The notes under the pieces are model-generated. The model searched no databases. It saw only the letters and a program-made list of their open reading frames with translations, and had not been told where the DNA came from. The position numbers and the translations under genes are program-made. DNA of 14,074 bases from Sphingomonas sp. GTDB taxonomy: Bacteria > Pseudomonadota > Alphaproteobacteria > Sphingomonadales > Sphingomonadaceae. Every line of letters begins with the position of its first letter. Positions within the stretch are counted from its first letter, which is position 1. This document shows, one piece after another, positions 13,987-14,074 of the stretch. The stretch is taken from contig QFPK01000037.1 in NCBI GenBank assembly GCA_003248865.1, positions 1 to 14,074 on the forward strand, read 5' to 3'.

Positions 13987-14074
13987 CCCCCTGATTTTCC
14001 TCCAAGCTTGATTAGAGTCCGGCCTATTGAGAGGACGGACGGATGAAGCGGACGAAGTTCACGGACGAGCAGAT
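13979..14074 (+). mobile_element. Left end of an IS3-family insertion sequence (partial)
   Basis: The ATPase reading frame stops making sense at about 13980, where TGACCTGACCCCCTGATTTT begins. This looks like a terminal inverted repeat starting with TG, followed about 60 bases later by a transposase start. The exact first base may be 13979 or 13984, because TGACC is repeated. The rest of the element lies beyond the window, so the right inverted repeat and target-site duplication cannot be checked. Confidence 0.7.
14043..14074 (+). CDS. IS3-family transposase OrfA, N-terminal fragment
   Basis: Only 10 full codons are in the window, reading MKRTKFTDEQ and probably continuing with I. This is the typical start of the IS3-family OrfA helix-turn-helix protein, which binds the element's ends. 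A GAGG/GGACGG run lies just upstream as ribosome site. The plus-strand orientation agrees with the left-end inverted repeat at about 13979. Identification rests on a short motif plus context. Confidence 0.65.
   Translation, partial: MKRTKFTDEQ

Overview
The window reads as chromosomal DNA of a GC-rich alphaproteobacterium. The best guess is a Caulobacterales or Sphingomonadales member such as Brevundimonas. This rests on the FecI/FecR/TonB-receptor operon, the small membrane-anchored LuxR-type protein and the winged-helix protein carrying an ALFAEPAWDMLLDL motif, a style I associate with these orders. No rRNA, tRNA or CRISPR array was seen.

Left third (1-5108): on the minus strand lies a cell-surface signalling operon in the order ECF sigma factor, FecR-type regulator, TonB-dependent receptor with an N-terminal STN signalling domain. 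The sigma and fecR genes overlap by 4 bases (ATGA). The receptor stops at a TAG about halfway through its barrel, 54 bases from the window edge, and its barrel half is much less GC-rich than its N-terminal half. A divergent AraC-family regulator follows after a 675-base non-coding gap. In such systems the receptor senses a substrate, FecR relays the signal through the inner membrane, and the sigma factor transcribes the receptor gene; the AraC protein may add a second input.

Middle (5109-7155): a compact plus-strand cluster of four small genes encodes a LuxR-type HTH protein with a C-terminal membrane anchor, a soluble protein of unknown function, a five-helix membrane protein and a MarR-like winged-helix protein. 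Two DNA-binding proteins, one of them membrane-tethered, flanking a membrane protein look like a small regulatory unit that I cannot assign to a named system.

Right-centre (7252-10227): a minus-strand defence-like block. A SIR2-domain protein of about 586 codons is cut into two ORFs by one in-frame TAG, most simply a Trp-to-amber mutation. Beside it is a toxin-antitoxin pair: a DUF433-type antitoxin with an HTH and a DUF5615 PIN-like toxin, overlapping as GTGA.

Right end (10228-14074): a 364-base divergent region full of dyad symmetries and direct repeats, then an integrative element on the plus strand: tyrosine integrase, a 411-residue protein of unknown function, an AlpA/excisionase-like HTH protein, a 100-residue unknown protein and a RepA-like AAA ATPase. 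The ATPase is broken after about 112 residues by an IS3-family insertion sequence, whose left end and first transposase codons close the window.

The region is accessory-rich and partly decayed: three reading frames (receptor, SIR2 protein, ATPase) appear interrupted. The strongest candidate for something undescribed is the single-gene SIR2 protein with an all-helical C-terminal half next to a toxin-antitoxin pair and an integrase. The second is the four-gene membrane/transcription-factor cluster.
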